Of a stretch of DNA of 50,194 bases, positions 32,551-41,183 are shown in pieces (the stretch's first letter is position 1; each line of letters opens with the position of its first letter). The translations under genes and the position numbers were made by a program. The notes under the pieces were generated by a model. The model was not told the DNA's origin. It did not search any database and saw only the letters and a program-made list of their open reading frames with translations. The stretch covers positions 1-50,194 of the forward strand of contig ABHC01000031.1 of assembly GCA_000171835.1 (NCBI GenBank). The letters are read 5' to 3'. Origin of the DNA: an alpha proteobacterium BAL199 (lineage in GTDB: Bacteria > Pseudomonadota > Alphaproteobacteria > Thalassobaculales > Thalassobaculaceae).

Positions 32551-34218
32551 CCGACATTTCCCATTTGAGCGGCCGAACCGCCCCTGTTTGATGGCAGGAT
32601 AACCCACGTCCGGGCCTGCCAGAAGGCGGATCGTCACAGTGGCCGCCTCGGCCGCACCATGATCGTCAACCCGACCTCCATGGCTGGCTTCATCAGCGCG
32701 ATTTTGGCTCATTTCGCTGGATCCCGAGCGCACTTCGCCTGTCGCTTGCCTTGTGCGGATCCACCCTGCTGTCAGCATGGCGCCGGTTCTCGTGCTCGCA
32801 GATTGTCGATCATGTCGAGGATGCGTCGGAACAGGTCACGCGGCACCGCGACCTCGGCCATCTGGAAGACACTGTAGCGGGCGTGGGCGATGATCTTCGC
32901 ACCGATCTTCACCACCTTCTCGCGGATAGTGGTGAGCGACCAGCTTTCCATTTCGTCCGGCAGGGCCAGGGTGCGCAGGAAGTTGGCGAGGTTGTAGGCC
33001 AGGGCGTGAAGCTGAAGGCGCACCGCGTTGGCCTTCATCGTCCGGCAGGACAGCCGGGTCCACTTCACCGCGTTCTTGCCCTCCTTGATGTACTGCTCCG
33101 CCGTGCCACGATGGTTGTAGAAGGCGGTCACGCGGGCGGCGGGGCGGGTCAGATTGGTGACAATGAAGCCGACACGTGGATACAGTTCGCCGGAATACCA
33201 TTCGACCTTGGCGACCACGCGGCGCTTCCGGCTCCATGACTTGGCCTGATAGCTGAAGCTGGCGTAGAACCGCTGGACGTATTTCGGAGGACGACCGACC
33301 GGGCGTTTGAGCAGATGGGCGATGTGGCCCTGGAGGACCGTGTTGGCCTTGAGGCGGATGGTGTACTTGTAGCCCTCGGCTTCCAGGTAGTCGTACAACT
33401 CAGGCAGGGCGAAGGCGGCATCGCCCCGGAAGAACCGCCGCCTGGTCCTGTCCCGATACCGCGCCACCACCGGCTCCAGCACCGAGCGCCAATCATCGGC
33501 GCTGTGGACGTTCCCAGAGCGCAGCGCGGTTCGCTCCAGCTCGCCGAACTGGTTGAACACGAACAGCGGATGGTAGCAGGTGCAGCCGAAATGGCCGTTG
33601 TAGGCGGTGCCTTCCTGCTCACCATGGGTCGGGCTGACGCTGCTGTCCATGTCCAGCACCACGACGTTGGTGGGACGGCGGGCATGAACCGCGTCGATCC
33701 ATTTTCCTGACAGGTCGGCCAAGGCGGTGAGGTTCGCCTTGCCAGTCAGCACCTCGGTTTCGAACCGCCCCATCTGGCTGGTGGACGCGGCCTCCTTGGT
33801 CACAGCCCTGCCGCCGACGATCCAGCGCATCGCCGGATCATGGCCGAGCCGGTCGGCGTCGTTGACATCTTCGTACCCGGCAAGCCGACCGAATACCGAC
33901 TGCCGGAACTGGGCCGTCAGGGTGTGGCGGTTGTTCTTGCCGGTCCGGCTGTCGGCCAACACCTGCCCGGCCATCTCGGTCAGACCGAGAGCATCATCGA
34001 GTTCCCGGAAGGCGAGCAGTCCGGCATCGGAGGTGATCCTGGAGCCGTGGAATTCCAGCTTGAGGCGGCGGTCAAAAGCGACCCGCAAATCGGCCGATTC
34101 CGTTTCACCCGCCGCCATCTCCATACCCAGCTCCTCAAATCGTCAGTACTGCATTGATTTTGACATCATATTTGACCGCCACCGTCAGGAAAACGCAGCG
34201 CCATCTGGGAAATCCGGG
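32551..34218 (-). mobile_element. IS1380-family element B
   Basis: Ends CCGACATTTCCCATTTGAGC and CCCGGATTTCCCAGATGGCG in inverted orientation. Flanks TGAA (32547-32550) and TTAA (34219-34222) match at 3 of 4 positions, a possible decayed 4-bp duplication. Confidence 0.8.
32772..34124 (-). CDS. IS1380-family transposase B
   Basis: 450 aa, clearly related to but distinct from transposase A at 23280. Shared signatures: LKLEFHGSRITSDAGLLAFR, FRQSVFGRLAGYEDVNDADR, VVVLDMDSSVSPTHGEQEGT (first Asp), RRFFRGDAAFALPELYDYLE (second Asp) and FYNHRGTAEQYIKEGKNAVK (Glu region). Complete. Confidence 0.95.
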   Translation of the reverse strand: MEMAAGETESADLRVAFDRRLKLEFHGSRITSDAGLLAFRELDDALGLTEMAGQVLADSRTGKNNRHTLTAQFRQSVFGRLAGYEDVNDADRLGHDPAMRWIVGGRAVTKEAASTSQMGRFETEVLTGKANLTALADLSGKWIDAVHARRPTNVVVLDMDSSVSPTHGEQEGTAYNGHFGCTCYHPLFVFNQFGELERTALRSGNVHSADDWRSVLEPVVARYRDRTRRRFFRGDAAFALPELYDYLEAEGYKYTIRLKANTVLQGHIAHLLKRPVGRPPKYVQRFYASFSYQAKSWSRKRRVVAKVEWYSGELYPRVGFIVTNLTRPAARVTAFYNHRGTAEQYIKEGKNAVKWTRLSCRTMKANAVRLQLHALAYNLANFLRTLALPDEMESWSLTTIREKVVKIGAKIIAHARYSVFQMAEVAVPRDLFRRILDMIDNLRAREPAPC

Positions 34219-34307
34219 TTAAGGTGCAGCAGCAGACGTTCGGCCTCAGCGAGGTCGTCTGGCGTGGCGCTGGGGCGGTCAAGGCGCTGGTTCAAGTCAG
34301 TGTCCAT
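34219..34307 (-). pseudogene. Probable N-terminal part of the gene split by IS1380-B
   Basis: ATG 34307 begins MDTDLNQRLDRPSATPDDLA and continues EAERLLLHLN to the IS edge. The other side of the IS resumes a minus-strand gene with matching helical character, so both parts probably belonged to one gene; the frames no longer join exactly. Short and inferential. Confidence 0.4.
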
Positions 34308-34857
34308 CGCGACAGTAAAGCGTCGGTCGGCGAGTCGGTGACAGCCGCAGCGTCCCTTCCCCGGCAACTGGAGGCCGTGACAATACGGTTCGCCACGTAC
34401 CTTGTCGTTAGGCTACGCCTACCGCGCGTTCTCTGGTCCCGGATGGCAGCCGAGGGATCGGCGGCGGAAGGTTCAGCTTGGCATGGTCGATAACTGATTG
34501 AGAATAAGTAATTTTGTCCAACCGAACCAAAATGGGAGAGGTTCGGTCGGAACGAGACAGGTGGCGGTTCAGAGACCGAAAATCAGGGGTATGCGAGTCT
34601 TCGAGGTTCGGCCCAACCTCGCAAACCCCTTTGAAACTTGGGAAAAATTCGGCGTCGCGGGAGGGGTTGCGGCAGTTCGCAACAGGATATTGGCGGAGCG
34701 GACGCGACCGGCGTCGAACGTTCTCCGTTTTGCAAGCCTTTGTTTTATCGAGATTTCTATTCAGAACTTGAGCGGGCGATGCCCCGTTGGCATATCGTTC
34801 TCTCGGAAAGGATGCCCTCCGCCAGGCAACTGATTGCCGTGCGACCGTACGCATGAC
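34308..34857. other. Intergenic region without a confident gene, contains repeat B
   Basis: Between the split gene and IS256. No frame with a recognisable domain. Bases 34510-34635 are the second copy of the dispersed repeat. Confidence 0.5.
34510..34635. repeat. Dispersed about 120-bp repeat, copy B
   Basis: See the copy at 31258-31380: same order of blocks, including the exact 17-mer TTCAGAGACCGAAAATC and the block AAACCCCTTTGAA. Same orientation. Confidence 0.75.
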
Positions 34858-36287
34858 GGGTATGTCCCGGTCGATGTTGAAATAGGGGAGCAGGCGTTGC
34901 CCGCCTTGAGCCATTAGGCTCGGGGTGTCGAATCCGCGAAGGAGAGCAACGCCATGAAGAAAGCTACCAGATCTGCCGGCGTGGTGCCGGCGGCAATCGT
35001 CGATGAGGCTTGGCAGGAAGTCGGAGCCAGCTTCGATCGTTTCTGCCTGACGGCGGGCCTGGCGACTTTGGCGACGATGATGGATGAGGAGGCGGCCGAG
35101 CTGTGCGGCCCGCGCTACGGCCGGGCTGCTGGGCGAGACGGGTATCGCTGGGGCAAGACCAAGGGGAAGGTCGGCTTCCACGGCGGCAAGGTCGAGATCG
35201 ATCGTCCTCGCGTTCGTGCTCGCGACGGCGGCGAGCTGGCGCTGCCGAGCTGGGAGGCGGCGCAGTCGGAAGACCTGCTCGGCAAGTGGGCGCTGAACCT
35301 GATGCTGATCAACGTCTCGACCCGCAAGTTCGGCCGCGCCGTCCGCCTGCCGGGCGGCGACATCCCGGCGGCCCCCGGGTCGGGAGTGTCGAAGTCGGCG
35401 GTGTCGCGGCGGTTCGTGGCGCTGTCGGCGGAACGCATGAAGGAATGGATGGCCGCCGACTTGTCCGCCCTGGACCTGCTGGCGATCCAGATCGACGGCA
35501 TCCACATCGAGGAAGACCTGATGCTGCTGGCCGCCGTCGGCATCGACGGCATCGGCGACAAGCATCCGCTCGGCGTGATCGAGGGGGCCAGCGAGAACGC
35601 CGCCGTGGCCCAGGCGCTGCTCGACAACCTGGTCGGCCGCGGCCTCGATCCCGCGGTCTGCCGACTGTTCATCATCGACGGCGCCAAGGCGCTGTCGAAG
35701 GCGATTCGCAACACCTTCGGCCGCGACACCCCGATCCAGCGCTGCCAGGTCCACAAGGCCCGCAACATCGCAGAGCGCCTGCCCAAGTCCTTGCAGGCCG
35801 GCGTCCGCAAGGCGCTGCGTCAGGCCTGGGAACTGGACGACGCCGACAAGGCCGAGAAGCTGATCCGCAACCTCGCCCGTCGCCTGGAGCGCGACGCCCC
35901 GGGCGTGTCGGCCAGCATCCTGGAGGGCCTCGACGAGATCCTCACCGTCACCCGCCTCGGTCTGCCAGTCGAACTACGCCGGTCGCTCGCCTGCACCAAC
36001 ATCATCGAGAACATGAACGGAACCGTCCGCCGGGTCTGCCGCAACGTCAAACGCTGGCAGGACGCGGCCATGGCGCTGCGCTGGACCGCCGCTGCCATGC
36101 TCGAGGCCGCCAAGGGTTTCCGCCGCCTCAAGGCCCACAAGCAACTCCCGAGCCTGCGCCGAGCCCTGGCGGCCCACCAGGACAGGAACGCGATCAACCA
36201 CGACCTTGAACAGCAGGCGGTCGCCGCATAGCATCGTCAACCAACAGCGCCTGCCGAGCAAATTTCAACACGGCGAGGGACATCCCC
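34858..36287 (+). mobile_element. IS256-family element
   Basis: Ends GGGTATGTCCCGGTCGATGT and GGGGATGTCCCTCGCCGTGT in inverted orientation, both continuing TGAAAT. No matching 8-9 bp flanks (CGCATGAC and CCAGACTG), so the borders may have recombined. The right end lies inside the start of the sterol-desaturase-type gene. Confidence 0.85.
34954..36231 (+). CDS. IS256-family transposase
   Basis: 425 aa. The Mutator-type signature is clear: GRAAGRDGYRWGKTKGKVGF, first Asp in LLAIQIDGIHIEED, second in LFIIDGAKALSKAIRNTFG followed by QRCQVHKARNIAERLPKS, and Glu in TNIIENMNGTVRRVCRNVKR. A GGAGAGCAACGCC ribosome site precedes ATG 34954. Complete. Confidence 0.95.
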   Translation: MKKATRSAGVVPAAIVDEAWQEVGASFDRFCLTAGLATLATMMDEEAAELCGPRYGRAAGRDGYRWGKTKGKVGFHGGKVEIDRPRVRARDGGELALPSWEAAQSEDLLGKWALNLMLINVSTRKFGRAVRLPGGDIPAAPGSGVSKSAVSRRFVALSAERMKEWMAADLSALDLLAIQIDGIHIEEDLMLLAAVGIDGIGDKHPLGVIEGASENAAVAQALLDNLVGRGLDPAVCRLFIIDGAKALSKAIRNTFGRDTPIQRCQVHKARNIAERLPKSLQAGVRKALRQAWELDDADKAEKLIRNLARRLERDAPGVSASILEGLDEILTVTRLGLPVELRRSLACTNIIENMNGTVRRVCRNVKRWQDAAMALRWTAAAMLEAAKGFRRLKAHKQLPSLRRALAAHQDRNAINHDLEQQAVAA

Positions 36288-37417
36288 CCAGACTGGGCGA
36301 AGGGCGGATCAGCGGCGGGGCAGCCGTGGCGATCGGACTGCTGAGCGTCGCGGCGGTGCTATGCCTGCGCTATCCTGGATGGCTCAGCACGCCGGAGTTG
36401 CGTGCCTACTACAGTGCCTATCTCGACCTGCTGCGGCTGGTGTTGGCGGTTGCCATGGTAGCCGGCGTCTTCCTGGCGGTGATCAGCCTGTGCCTTAACC
36501 GCCGCAAACACCAGGGCGCGATCGGTTTGAGCGCTATCCTGTTTGCCACCCTGCTGGGCGGACCCTATGCGCCGTTGCCGGAATTCACCCAGCCGAGCGC
36601 CTATCTCGGACTCGACTGGCTGGTGCTTGATCTGTTCTTCACAGGAGCGGCCTTCATCGCGCTGGAACGCGTGTTCCCGCGTGTCGTCGCCAAGCAGCCC
36701 ATCCTGCGCCCGGAGTGGCAACTCGACCTGTTGTATTTCGGAGTCAACCACCTGCTGATCGGGGCGTTCCTGCTGGCCTCGACGCATTTTGCGCACGGCC
36801 TGTTCGGCTGGGCGGTCAGTCCCTGGCTGCAGGCCGAGGTCGCGGCGCTGCCGGCCATACTGCGCTTCGTTCTGGTGATTCTGGCCGCCGACCTTGTGGA
36901 GTACGTCTCCCACCGCGCCTACCACGAAGTGCCGTTCCTGTGGCGCTTGCATGCCGTGCACCACTCGCCTCACCACATGGACTGGCTGTCCGGCTCGCGA
37001 CTGCACCTGGGTGAGATCCTGGCCACCCGCTCGTTGATCCTGGTGCCGATCTTCCTGCTCGGGTTCCCGCAGGACACCATCTTCGCCTACATCATCTTCG
37101 TGTCAGTGCAGAGCGTGGTGATCCATTCCAACCTTGCGCTGCACCTGGGGCAGCTGCGCTACGTGTTGGTGACGCCGCAGTTCCACCACTGGCACCACGC
37201 CTCCGATGCCGAGGCACTGGACCGCAACTACTGCGCCCACACTCCGATTTTCGATCTGCTGTTCGGCACCTTCCACCTGCCCGCGAAGCGCTGGCCGAAG
37301 ACCTACGGCACGGTGAAGCCTATCCCTGGCGGCTTCCTCGCCCAGTTCAGCTACCCGTTCACAGGGCGGGCGCCAACGGCAACCTACGGCTCCCAACCCG
37401 GCGCCGACTCCGATTAA
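36206..37417 (+). CDS. Sterol desaturase / fatty acid hydroxylase family protein, 5' end altered by IS256
   Basis: The native part begins after the IS at 36288 (RLGEGRISGGAAVAIGLLSV) and has several membrane segments. The di-iron histidine clusters of the family are complete: HRAYH, HAVHHSPHH and FHHWHH, separated as usual. These membrane enzymes hydroxylate or desaturate lipids with O2. The first residues (from about 36206) come from the end of IS256, so the original start codon and promoter are gone; the frame is open into the IS and could be expressed from it. About 376 of the codons are native. Substrate unknown. Confidence 0.85.
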   Translation: MNSRRSPHSIVNQQRLPSKFQHGEGHPPRLGEGRISGGAAVAIGLLSVAAVLCLRYPGWLSTPELRAYYSAYLDLLRLVLAVAMVAGVFLAVISLCLNRRKHQGAIGLSAILFATLLGGPYAPLPEFTQPSAYLGLDWLVLDLFFTGAAFIALERVFPRVVAKQPILRPEWQLDLLYFGVNHLLIGAFLLASTHFAHGLFGWAVSPWLQAEVAALPAILRFVLVILAADLVEYVSHRAYHEVPFLWRLHAVHHSPHHMDWLSGSRLHLGEILATRSLILVPIFLLGFPQDTIFAYIIFVSVQSVVIHSNLALHLGQLRYVLVTPQFHHWHHASDAEALDRNYCAHTPIFDLLFGTFHLPAKRWPKTYGTVKPIPGGFLAQFSYPFTGRAPTATYGSQPGADSD

Positions 37418-37564
37418 CGGCTCATCTTTGTTATTCAACCGGGCAAGGTTTCTTGTGCCTTCGGGATCAGCATCATCGTCCCGGGCGAATTGCTGAATTC
37501 TGGTTCCAGCGGGTGTTGGCGTGGCAACCTGCGCCCCATCTATCGCGTCGAGCCATCCTTGACC

Positions 37565-37584
37565 GAGCCCTCAGGGCTCCTTTT
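37565..37584 (+). terminator. Rho-independent terminator
   Basis: GAGCCC-TCA-GGGCTC hairpin followed by CTTTT, 148 bp after the desaturase-type gene and before the GST gene. Confidence 0.75.
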
Positions 37585-37618
37585 GTGATCACGCACAATC
37601 AGGAACGGAAACGATTAC

Positions 37619-38494
37619 ATGAGCAATGCATCCGATTACACGCCACCGAGCGTCTGGACATGGAACAAGGAAAACGGCGGTCGTTTCGCCAACATCAACC
37701 GGCCGATCGCCGGGCCGACCCATGACAAGGAACTGCCGGTCGGCAAGCATCCCCTTCAGCTCTATTCTTTGGCGACGCCCAATGGGGTCAAGGTCACAAT
37801 CATGCTGGAGGAGCTTCTGGCGGCCGGACACAGCGGCGCGGAGTACGATGCCTGGCTGATCAAGATCGGTGACGGCGACCAGTTCGGCAGCGGCTTCGTC
37901 GGGGTCAACCCGAACTCCAAGATCTCGGCGCTGATGGACCACAGCACATCGAAGCCGACCCGGGTGTTCGAGTCGGGCGCCATCCTGCTCTACCTCGCCG
38001 AGAAGTTCGGGGCCTTCCTGCCGAAGGATCCGGCCAAGCGGACCGAGGCCCTGAACTGGCTGTTCTGGCAGATGGGCAGCGCGCCGTACCTCGGCGGTGG
38101 ATTCGGCCATTTCTACGCCTACGCGCCATTCAAGATCGAATACGCCATCGACCGCTTCGCCATGGAGGTGAAGCGCCAGCTGGACGTGCTGAACCGGCAT
38201 CTGGCGGACAACGAGTACATGGCCGGCGACGAATACTCGATCGCCGACATGGCGATCTGGCCGTGGTACGGAAACCTCACCCTGCCCGGCGCGATCTACA
38301 ACGATTCCGCTACCTTCCTGGAAGCCCACACCTACACCAACGTCGTCCGCTGGCAGAAGCAGATCGCCACGCGCGATCCCGTCAAGCGCGGGCGGATCGT
38401 CAACCGGCGGTCCGGGGAGCCGGCCGAGCAGCTTCACGAACGCCACGACGCGAGTGACTTCGACACCAAGACGCAAGACAAGCTGGCCGGATAG
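37619..38494 (+). CDS. yghU: YghU-type glutathione S-transferase / disulfide-bond oxidoreductase
   Basis: 291 aa cytosolic GST. The long N-terminal extension (YTPPSVWTWNKENGGRFANI, NRPIAGPTHDKELPVGKHPL) before the thioredoxin-like domain is typical of YghU (Nu class), which uses two glutathiones for disulfide reductase activity. FESGAILLYLAEKFGAFLP is the GSH-binding ES motif. The C-terminal helical domain has EYSIADMAIWPWYG. It is intact, with its own leader after a terminator, and is likely a single-gene unit for redox or electrophile defence. Confidence 0.92.
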   Translation: MSNASDYTPPSVWTWNKENGGRFANINRPIAGPTHDKELPVGKHPLQLYSLATPNGVKVTIMLEELLAAGHSGAEYDAWLIKIGDGDQFGSGFVGVNPNSKISALMDHSTSKPTRVFESGAILLYLAEKFGAFLPKDPAKRTEALNWLFWQMGSAPYLGGGFGHFYAYAPFKIEYAIDRFAMEVKRQLDVLNRHLADNEYMAGDEYSIADMAIWPWYGNLTLPGAIYNDSATFLEAHTYTNVVRWQKQIATRDPVKRGRIVNRRSGEPAEQLHERHDASDFDTKTQDKLAG

Positions 38495-38575
38495 CGACAA
38501 AAGGCGACGGGATCCGGTAACAGTCTCCCGTCGCCAATTCGCCCGAGTTGACTCAGCCTCCTCAGCTTCCCCGCA

Positions 38576-39590
38576 TCAATCGAACAGCGAAGCCCATTGC
38601 CGCAGCACCGGATCACCGGGAAAATGCTGGAGGTAGTGTTGGGGCGTGCCACGCGTCCTGGCATTGAAGCCGCCAGCCAAGGCCGCCAGTGTCTGTTGCG
38701 CCGGTCGCCGCACGCTGTCGACTGACGACAGCGTGTCCCGGAAGACAGGCGCCGCCTCGCCGACGCTGACGAGAAACAACTGGGTGCCGCGGGGCAGGTC
38801 ATCGTCCTTCAACACCAGACCACCGGCCGGCTTCGCTATCGCCGGTAACTCGCGCAACCCGGCGTACAGCGTTGTAAAGCGGGCGCGCGCCGACTCCGCA
38901 GAGAACGCATCCTGCACCCGCTGGACGGCCCTGGCGCCGAGTTCGGCCCAATGACCCGGTGCGGCGACCAAGTCTTTCACCTGGGCGACCAGATCGTCGG
39001 TCGATGCGGCCAGGAGACCGGAAACCCCATGCTCGATGATCGCCGACTCCGCGATACCCGCCATCGCAACCACCGGCAGGCCTGACGCCATCGCCTCCAG
39101 GACTACCTGTTCGCCCGTTCCGTAGTGTCCCGGTCGCAGCGGATAGAAGAAGATATCGAATCCCTGGAGGGTCTTCGCCGTGTCCTCAGTAAAGCCCTTG
39201 TACTGAATCCGGGCGGGAAATCGGGTGTTCTCAAACTGGGACTTCAGTTCTTCGTTGACGAGCGCTCCGTAAAATTCGAACCGAACCGATGGATCACACT
39301 CGCAGAGCCGTTCGCAGATTTCGATTGCGGCGGGATGCAGCTTGATGAAGTCCAGCGTACCAACATAGCCCAGCGTCACGCTTTCCAGTGTCGCAGCGCG
39401 GCCGAAGGATCGCGGTGCGATGGGTCTGCTCAGCCCGGAGGGAATGAACGTCTTTTTCGACTCCGGAACCTCTCGCAACGCCGGGATCGCAAGCGTCGAC
39501 GGGGTGGTGACGACGACATGGTCGACCAGCGGCACGAGGGCGTGCGGGAAGACTTGCGGCAGAGTTTGGCCTTGCACGTGGGAGTGAGCT
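38576..39590 (-). pseudogene. GT4 glycosyltransferase, C-terminal part (gene split by ISAs1)
   Basis: The donor-binding half of a GT4 enzyme: SVTLGYVGTLDFIKLHPAAI, FFYPLRPGHYGTGEQVVLEA with the E..LEAMASGLPVVA motif, and a C-terminal extension of about 90 residues of unknown fold. The N-terminal half lies at 40875-41179. Removing ISAs1 and one 10-bp target copy restores a single 1320-bp frame (439 aa), with VVAHS joining HVQGQTLPQVF. So the gene was intact before this insertion. Confidence 0.88.
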
Positions 39591-40864
39591 CAGGGCTGTT
39601 CAGTTCTGGTCATGAGCGCTGATAAGCCAAGGCGTGGTATGGGTTTAGGGCGTTGATGTAGAGTTCCCTGCTGACGTTTTCAGTGCCGTTGGCGCGCATG
39701 ATGTTGAGAGCGAAGGTTCGGAACCGTGCGAAGTGTCCTGGCTTGTTTCGGATGCGGCTGTTGTCCTCGAAGAAGCTGACGTCGCGGACGTAGTGGCTGC
39801 GGTTTTCGATCCCCCAATGTTGACGGATGGCTGCACCGACAGTGGCGGCGGGCAGATTGATCTGACAGGCGTAGAGCGATATCTCGTGGGTATCGTGCCA
39901 AAAGCCGGATTTGGTGTCCTTGTGCCAGGTGAGGCGGGTGACCCGGGCGACGGCGACGATCAGGCCGTCCCACTCGGGGCCGAGGCGGCCGGCGACGTCG
40001 AAGGTCTCGACCCGGCGATGCTCCTGTCGGCCATGACGGTTGCGCTCGATGGTTTCGGCACGGTCGACGGGGGCCTTGGCGGCACAGAGCGCCATCAGCT
40101 TGTCATGGAGCGTCGGCTGGTTGGTCTTGACCTGGACGACGAGGAAGTTTCCGGTGTCCCTGGCCGCCTCGAATGTTTTTTTTGACAGTGCATGGCATCG
40201 GCGGTGAAGACAACACCGGTCAATCCCAGGTCCCGGATCATCTGCTGCGCGGCCGGGATCTCGTTGGACTTGTCGTCGATCTCGGTATGCGCCAGGACGA
40301 TGGCCGAGGCCGACCCGAAGGCCGTCAACGTTTGGGCTGCCTTGCGGTCGTTGATGTGATCGAAGCTGCCTCGCAGCGTCTTGCCGTCGAGCGCGACAAC
40401 CGCCTTTTCGCCCACCTCACCCTCCGGCAGCAGGGTTTTCGCATGGCGTCGGAACGCGTCTTCAAGGGTCTCGGTGTCCAGCGACTGGAGCACGGTGCGC
40501 AGGGTGTTCACCACCGGCGCCCGCTTCAAGTCGACCCCGAAGTGGTGAGTGAGGTGCTCCCGACGGTGCTCCAGGAAGGTGATGATGCCGCGGTACGACC
40601 GGGCCCCGCTCAGCAAGGCCAGCACCGTGAACATCAACAGATACGGCAGCGGATACCGCTTGCCTTGCGCCCGCCGAGGGTCGGGAACATCCTGCAAAGC
40701 TGCCAGAAGATTGGAAAACGGAACCATGGCACCCTCCATCAAGGTGCCCGTCATTGATTCAGGCTTTTCCGATCACCGGTAGACTCGTTTTCAGGCCGAA
40801 GACCGCCCCCTCGACTCGCATGGCGATAGCGCAGCCCTCACACGAAGAGAACTGAACAGCCCTG
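39591..40864 (-). mobile_element. ISAs1-family element with 10-bp target duplication
   Basis: Ends CAGGGCTGTTCAGTTCT in perfect inverted orientation. GGAGTGAGCT flanks both sides (39581-39590 and 40865-40874). A recent, clean insertion into the glycosyltransferase gene. Confidence 0.93.
39610..40754 (-). CDS. ISAs1-family transposase in two frames (A8 slippage site)
   Basis: Frame 1 (from ATG 40754 or better 40727, MVPFSNLLAALQDVPDPRR) carries LALLSGARSYRGIITFLEHR, the Asp motif VALDGKTLRGSFDH and VVFTADAMHCQKK. Frame 2 continues TFEAARDTGNFLVVQVKT, then HKDTKSGFWHDTHEISLYAC and RQHWGIENRSHYVRDVSFFE with the Glu, to 39610. The switch lies at a run of eight A (40176-40183 on the plus strand as T), phased A AAA AAA, so -1 slippage would give a 381-aa enzyme of normal length. 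It could instead be a mutated copy. Confidence 0.88.
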
Positions 40865-40874
40865 GGAGTGAGCT

Positions 40875-41179
40875 ACCACCGTCCTCGTCTTGGAGAACAG
40901 CGTCGTCCCGGCCAGGAGTTCATAGGTCAACGGGTGGTTCCAGAACTCGATCTGAACCACGTCAAAGCGGTCCAAATAGGTACCAAGCTCAGGGTCTTCG
41001 GCCCGATACCGACGGTACGACAAGCTATGCTCGTCGATGCAATCCAGCGTGCCCTTTTCCGGCCGGTCGAGGAGTAGAAAACCATGCTCCTCGCCACGCC
41101 TGTCGGCATGCCGCACCAGACTCCCGAGCACATTGCCGCACCCGCCACCGAGGTGAGGGGTGACATGAAGAATTTTCAC
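40875..41179 (-). pseudogene. GT4 glycosyltransferase, N-terminal part (gene split by ISAs1)
   Basis: GTG 41179 starts MKILHVTPHLGGGCGNVLGS, the usual glycine-rich first loop of GT4 enzymes, and continues RFDVVQIEFWNHPLTYEL and TRTVVAHS to the IS edge. The stop of the radical SAM gene is 4 bp upstream, so the two genes form an operon. See 38576-39590 for the rest. Confidence 0.85.
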
Positions 41180-41183
41180 CGTT

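Noticed and set aside
31504-32778. Single 424-aa protein including pseudoazurin
   Set aside because: The frame merely reads through an IS1380 end and a broken phage gene into pseudoazurin; the signal peptide at 31944 marks the real start.
34408-35754. 448-codon minus-strand frame over IS256
   Set aside because: Shadow of the IS256 transposase on the opposite strand.
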